DNA from: Prevotella sp. E13-17 | GTDB lineage: Bacteria; Bacteroidota; Bacteroidia; Bacteroidales; Bacteroidaceae | Length of the DNA: 64,000 nt | Assembly (NCBI RefSeq): GCF_022024035.1 | Contig: NZ_CP091787.1 | Coordinates: 620,001 to 684,000 of the forward strand | Direction of reading: 5' to 3' | In this document: piece by piece, positions 60,894 to 64,000 of the stretch | Layout: every line of letters starts with the position of its first letter | How positions within the stretch are numbered: the first letter of the stretch is position 1 | Made by a program: the position numbers and the translations under genes | Notes under the pieces: model-generated | Told to the model about the DNA's origin: nothing | Seen by the model: only the letters and a program-made list of their open reading frames with translations | The model's database searches: none

Positions 60894-62646
60894 GCTACTG
60901 CTGGTTGCGGTACCGGCAAGCGCCATGCAGATATTCGTCAAGACGCTGACAGGTAAGACCATCACGCTTGACGTGGAAAATACCAACACCATCTTGGAAG
61001 TAAAAGGGATGATTGAGACCAAAGAGTCGATACCAACCGACATGCAGCGTCTTATCTTCGCAGGCAAGGAGCTTGAAGACTCGAAGACACTGAACGACTA
61101 CAACATCCAGAAGGAGTCGACCCTCCATCTTGTTTTTAAGTCCGACTACATCGAAGTCACCCCCGGCTCGTCCGCTAACACATGGACCTTCGCGATGCCC
61201 GGCAGCGACGTCGTGTTGACTCCTATCTATGCTCCTACCAAGGTGACCCTTGCTGCCAACGACAAGACAATGGGTACCGTAGAGGTTGCCGGCGAAAGCA
61301 AAGTGGAATGGACGGCTGAGACATGGAAGGGCTGGACGTCGGATATCAAGGAATATACCGTAGATGACATCACTATGACCAGCTCCGAGAGTGCACGTAT
61401 CCAAGAGTACATTTCCGAAGATAAGTATAATAATAGTCTTTTCTTCTTCGTTCGCAAGATGGTAAATGATGATGCCGTTACCTTCAGCACCACAGGCGAC
61501 CCCTTCAGCCGCATCGAATTCACGATGATTGGTGATTATTCTGAAAGAAACCCTGACATAATACCTAATGACAATTGGACCTTCGAGGGCAAGAGCGCCG
61601 TATGGGAAGGCGAAGCCACCAAGAGCCTCACGCTCCAGAGCTGCAGCACCAATGTCAGCAAGATTACATTCTACAAGGGTGCCACTCCCGACGGCGTGAC
61701 TATCAACGGCGACGACACATTCACCGTGGCCAAGACTGCCACCGTGACGCTGAAGGCTACACCTGCCGAGGGCTACAAGTTCCTGTACTGGGAGGATGAC
61801 CAGACCAACACCAACCCCGTTCGCGAAGTCACCATCGAGTCTGGCATGGCTGACATGACCTATAAGGCCGTGTTCGCAGAGATTCTTTACAACGTCACCT
61901 TCGCCGAGGGCACCGATCCCAACGAGTGGAGCGCCAGCCCCAACACCGACGTGAAGAAGGGCACCGCCGTCACCGTCACCTACACCGGCTCGAAGAAAGT
62001 CATCGTCGTGAAGGCGGAGAAGAAGAAGAGACCGGAATTCGTACCAGGCGCGACAATCCAGAATATAGAATCATTTGTCGAAGTCGAAAACAACAGGGAT
62101 GGCACCATCACCCTCCACATGCCTACGCTGAACCCGTCGACATACAATGTAACCGGCAGTGGTTTTAGCAATGGTGAACACACACTGCATTTCGGCTATG
62201 AAAAAGGTAGTGGCACAAATATGTCCCCTATCGGAGCGAATATCATTGAATATAGCTGGGCCGGCCATACGCCTTTCAGCGAACTGGACAAAACCATTGA
62301 CATTACTTCGGGGGAGCCGAGGGTGGCCATCCTGATTACAGGCCACGTACAATCTGCCACTTGTCCAGCGCCAGGCAAAGAACACTATTGGGGACTGTAC
62401 CGCTACACCAACCCCGTGAAGGTGACCTACAACCTGGGCGGCGGCAGCGTCAGTGGCTCCACTGCCGACAAGGTGGAATACCTCTTCAGCGGCGATGCCC
62501 TTGCCACCACTTTCGCAGCACCCACACGTGAGGGCTACACCTTCGACGGCTGGTACACCTCTGCTGAAGGCGGCACGAAACTTACCGCCAGCAACGCTAC
62601 CAGTGCCACCACCATCTACGCTCACTGGAACGCGATTGCCGAGTAA
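60853..62646 (+). CDS. Secreted protein with N-terminal eukaryote-like ubiquitin domain
   Basis: 597 residues. Signal peptide 1-24 ends VAVPASA, so the mature protein should start at the Met of [15 protein letters not shown], that is ubiquitin Met1. Residues 25-94 match human ubiquitin at 53 of 70 positions by hand; then the sequence departs (VFKSDYIEV) without Gly-Gly. After this come [16 protein letters not shown], a unique beta-rich region (about 125-270), an InlB/Ig-like segment ([15 protein letters not shown]), the [20 protein letters not shown] module, a second unique domain and a C-terminal InlB repeat ([24 protein letters not shown]). The closest described case I know is the secreted ubiquitin BfUbb of Bacteroides fragilis, which is a stand-alone domain. 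Role unknown; interference with host ubiquitin pathways or with rival bacteria is possible. Confidence 0.93.
   Translation: MIHKFRYILTLVALLLLVAVPASAMQIFVKTLTGKTITLDVENTNTILEVKGMIETKESIPTDMQRLIFAGKELEDSKTLNDYNIQKESTLHLVFKSDYIEVTPGSSANTWTFAMPGSDVVLTPIYAPTKVTLAANDKTMGTVEVAGESKVEWTAETWKGWTSDIKEYTVDDITMTSSESARIQEYISEDKYNNSLFFFVRKMVNDDAVTFSTTGDPFSRIEFTMIGDYSERNPDIIPNDNWTFEGKSAVWEGEATKSLTLQSCSTNVSKITFYKGATPDGVTINGDDTFTVAKTATVTLKATPAEGYKFLYWEDDQTNTNPVREVTIESGMADMTYKAVFAEILYNVTFAEGTDPNEWSASPNTDVKKGTAVTVTYTGSKKVIVVKAEKKKRPEFVPGATIQNIESFVEVENNRDGTITLHMPTLNPSTYNVTGSGFSNGEHTLHFGYEKGSGTNMSPIGANIIEYSWAGHTPFSELDKTIDITSGEPRVAILITGHVQSATCPAPGKEHYWGLYRYTNPVKVTYNLGGGSVSGSTADKVEYLFSGDALATTFAAPTREGYTFDGWYTSAEGGTKLTASNATSATTIYAHWNAIAE
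60925..61134 (+). other. Ubiquitin-like domain (ubiquitin residues 1-70)
   Basis: Compared with human ubiquitin, the first 15 residues are identical and the segment [12 protein letters not shown] is identical. Conserved are Lys6, 11, 27, 33, 48 and 63 and the hydrophobic patch Leu8, Ile44, Val70. Lys29 is Met. Differences cluster at 19-21, 24-25, 28-32 and 71-76. Codon use looks like the surrounding genes, so any transfer from a eukaryote would be old. Confidence 0.95.
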
Positions 62647-62801
62647 CCCCCTCTCGCGCGTATATAATATAAAAGGTATAAAAGACTCTCCCCCGACCCC
62701 TCCCTGTGGAGGGAGGGGAGTAGATAGAAAAGAAAGAAAACAATTAAACGAATAAATATTATGATACATAAATTTAGATATATATTGACGCTCGTCGCGC
62801 T
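62647..62801 (+). repeat. Leader and signal-peptide direct repeat, copy 2
   Basis: Second copy of the block at 60712-60893, in the same orientation, starting directly after the ubiquitin-gene stop codon. It includes the start codon and the first 13-14 codons ([14 protein letters not shown]) of the next gene. The distance between copies is about 1.93 kb, one full gene. Confidence 0.93.
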
Positions 62802-64000
62802 CTTTGCAATGACCGCGGGCGCGTGGGCACAAAGCTACGAAGCCAAAGTCTTTGACGTTCCCGCTTCGTGGGCAGAAGACCAGACTAAATTATCGGCTGC
62901 CGACCTGCCGAAAGACTTTGTGCAGATAACCAAAGAAGAGGCAAAGGCGCTGGCCGTTCCAGATGGCTCTGTTATTCTCATCTATGGTTTTGAGGGCGAA
63001 AATGTTAAAGTGTTGATATTTAGTAGTGGCACTCTTGCCGATGAGGATGAAGCTCCAGAAGTCAGGGGAATGTTTAGAATGTATCAGACAGATGCTAATA
63101 TTATAATCTGCTATCCCGCCCCCGGCGGTCCCAAGGTCGCTTGGAACGCTGCAAACAAGACCGGCACCTTCACGATGCCCGGCAGCGACGTGGTGCTGAC
63201 ACCCATCTACGCCAAGACAGCCGCATTCGCCACCACGGGCACCGAGCCCGAAGTGAAGACGCTCCTGCCCGAAGCCGCTGAAGGCGTCATCGCCGGCACC
63301 GACGCATCGCTCATCGCCGAGGGCACCGGCATCGTGGCCTTCGCCGGAACGAGCACCGAGGATACGCAGGGCACGCTGATGTACGCCATCGGCACCTCAG
63401 CCACCGAGGCCCCAGCACTCACCGCATTCAGCGCCACAGTGCCCACAGCCGAGAACGTCGCTGACGACGGAGGAAATGTCTATGTATGGTACTACATCAA
63501 GGGCGTCGACGCCCCCGAGGGTGTAGCCGCCACGCTCGACAACACCTTCGAAAACACCGAGCCCGCCTGCCTCACCGTCACCGTGCTCACCAACAAGTTC
63601 GACATCACCTTCAACGCCGCCAACGCCAACACCATCGAGGCAGGCAAGGCTACCGTTACTGTAGGTGGCACAGCCGCCACCGTCACCGAGGGTAAGCTCG
63701 AGGGCGTGAAGATGGGCAGCGAGGTGAAGGTCAAAGCCAACACCGGCTACAAGTTCCGCAAGGTGGAGGTGAAGAAGGGCGGAGCGAAGCCCACGCTGGC
63801 TGCTACCTTGACCACCGCCGGCATGACCGTGAAGGTGTCATTCCTTTTGGTTGGTAACGCAGAAACCGTGAACTTCACCAGCAACGGCGACGGCACGTAC
63901 ACTAAAACGGGTGGCACAGGAACTACTGCAACTGCCCCTGACTGGATCATACAGTTGGTCGAAAATAGCGGCATGATTGTCTTCAAAGCATATCCAAACG
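62761..64000 (+). CDS. Secreted modular protein, paralogous leader (3' end outside window)
   Basis: At least 413 residues, open to the window edge. Signal peptide [20 protein letters not shown] then AWA-Q; its first 14 residues are identical to those of the ubiquitin-domain protein. A unique N-terminal domain (about 25-120) contains no ubiquitin. The shared [18 protein letters not shown] follows at about residue 139, then an Ig-like region with AGTSTEDTQGTLMYAIGT, similar to the ETETAQGTVMYYVSQT region of the 58354 gene, and InlB-like VKANTGYKFRKVEVKKGG. It is a third member of the cluster with a swapped N-terminal module. Function unknown. Confidence 0.85.
   Translation, partial: MIHKFRYILTLVALFAMTAGAWAQSYEAKVFDVPASWAEDQTKLSAADLPKDFVQITKEEAKALAVPDGSVILIYGFEGENVKVLIFSSGTLADEDEAPEVRGMFRMYQTDANIIICYPAPGGPKVAWNAANKTGTFTMPGSDVVLTPIYAKTAAFATTGTEPEVKTLLPEAAEGVIAGTDASLIAEGTGIVAFAGTSTEDTQGTLMYAIGTSATEAPALTAFSATVPTAENVADDGGNVYVWYYIKGVDAPEGVAATLDNTFENTEPACLTVTVLTNKFDITFNAANANTIEAGKATVTVGGTAATVTEGKLEGVKMGSEVKVKANTGYKFRKVEVKKGGAKPTLAATLTTAGMTVKVSFLLVGNAETVNFTSNGDGTYTKTGGTGTTATAPDWIIQLVENSGMIVFKAYPN

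Noticed and set aside
60853..62646. Ubiquitin sequence as contaminating or chimeric eukaryotic DNA
   Set aside because: The signal peptide and leader match the next gene, the frame continues into modules shared with neighbouring genes, and codon use fits the surroundings.

Overview
The window looks like a chromosome segment of a plant-fibre-degrading member of the Bacteroidota, most likely Prevotella or a close relative. The evidence is the recurrent promoter element TAnnTTTG (often with TTTG 19-20 bp upstream), a fused MurF-alanine racemase, a type IX secretion C-terminal domain, a DUF4290-murA-rimM-dxr-rseP cluster, and many secreted glycosidases. No rRNA or tRNA gene and no SusC/SusD pair was seen.

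Layout. 1-2.4 kb: end of dnaE, thioredoxin and a small conserved protein. 2.4-10.8 kb: a rhamnose-type carbohydrate locus (GH78 rhamnosidase with AraC regulator, divergent from a sugar/proton symporter and a DUF5107-TPR protein). 11.3-12.5 kb: GH53 galactanase. 12.7-14.6 kb: histidine kinase and a short ComEC-like protein. 14.6-20.2 kb: housekeeping cluster tsaB-DUF4290-murA-rimM-dxr-rseP. 20.2-24.9 kb: three GH43-type proteins for arabinan or arabinoxylan. 25.1-28.9 kb: a second histidine kinase, split by a complete IS3-family element, then an NCS2 purine permease. 29.4-38.8 kb: secreted proteins, one a 2138-residue type IX substrate, and an OmpA-like protein. 38.9-46.4 kb: two-part chromate transporter, purL, murF-alr. 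47.2-51.0 kb: uronate or polyol uptake and conversion (EIIC-like permease, exported KduI-like isomerase, ExuT-like carrier). 51.1-54.3 kb: GH2 glycosidase and nitroreductase. 54.5-64.0 kb: a cluster of modular secreted proteins with a YafQ-type toxin-antitoxin pair and several repeat families.

The outstanding item is at 60853-62646. A secreted protein has a eukaryote-like ubiquitin domain directly after its signal peptide (53 of the first 70 residues identical to human ubiquitin by hand alignment). The domain lacks the C-terminal Gly-Gly and runs into InlB-like modules shared with the neighbouring genes. The gene is flanked by direct repeats of promoter-proximal DNA plus signal-peptide codons, an arrangement that would allow cassette loss or exchange.

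A second unusual signal is a family of non-coding arrays with a strict 22-bp period at 11.0, 23.5 and 46.7 kb. Two of the copies are about 93% identical over about 345 bp and lie in inverted orientation 23 kb apart. A third is a composite element of G/C-rich palindromes at 46.6, 56.7 and 58.2 kb.

The carbohydrate genes together fit use of pectin side chains (rhamnose, arabinan, galactan) and uronates. All function calls come from reading sequence and motifs; no database search was run.
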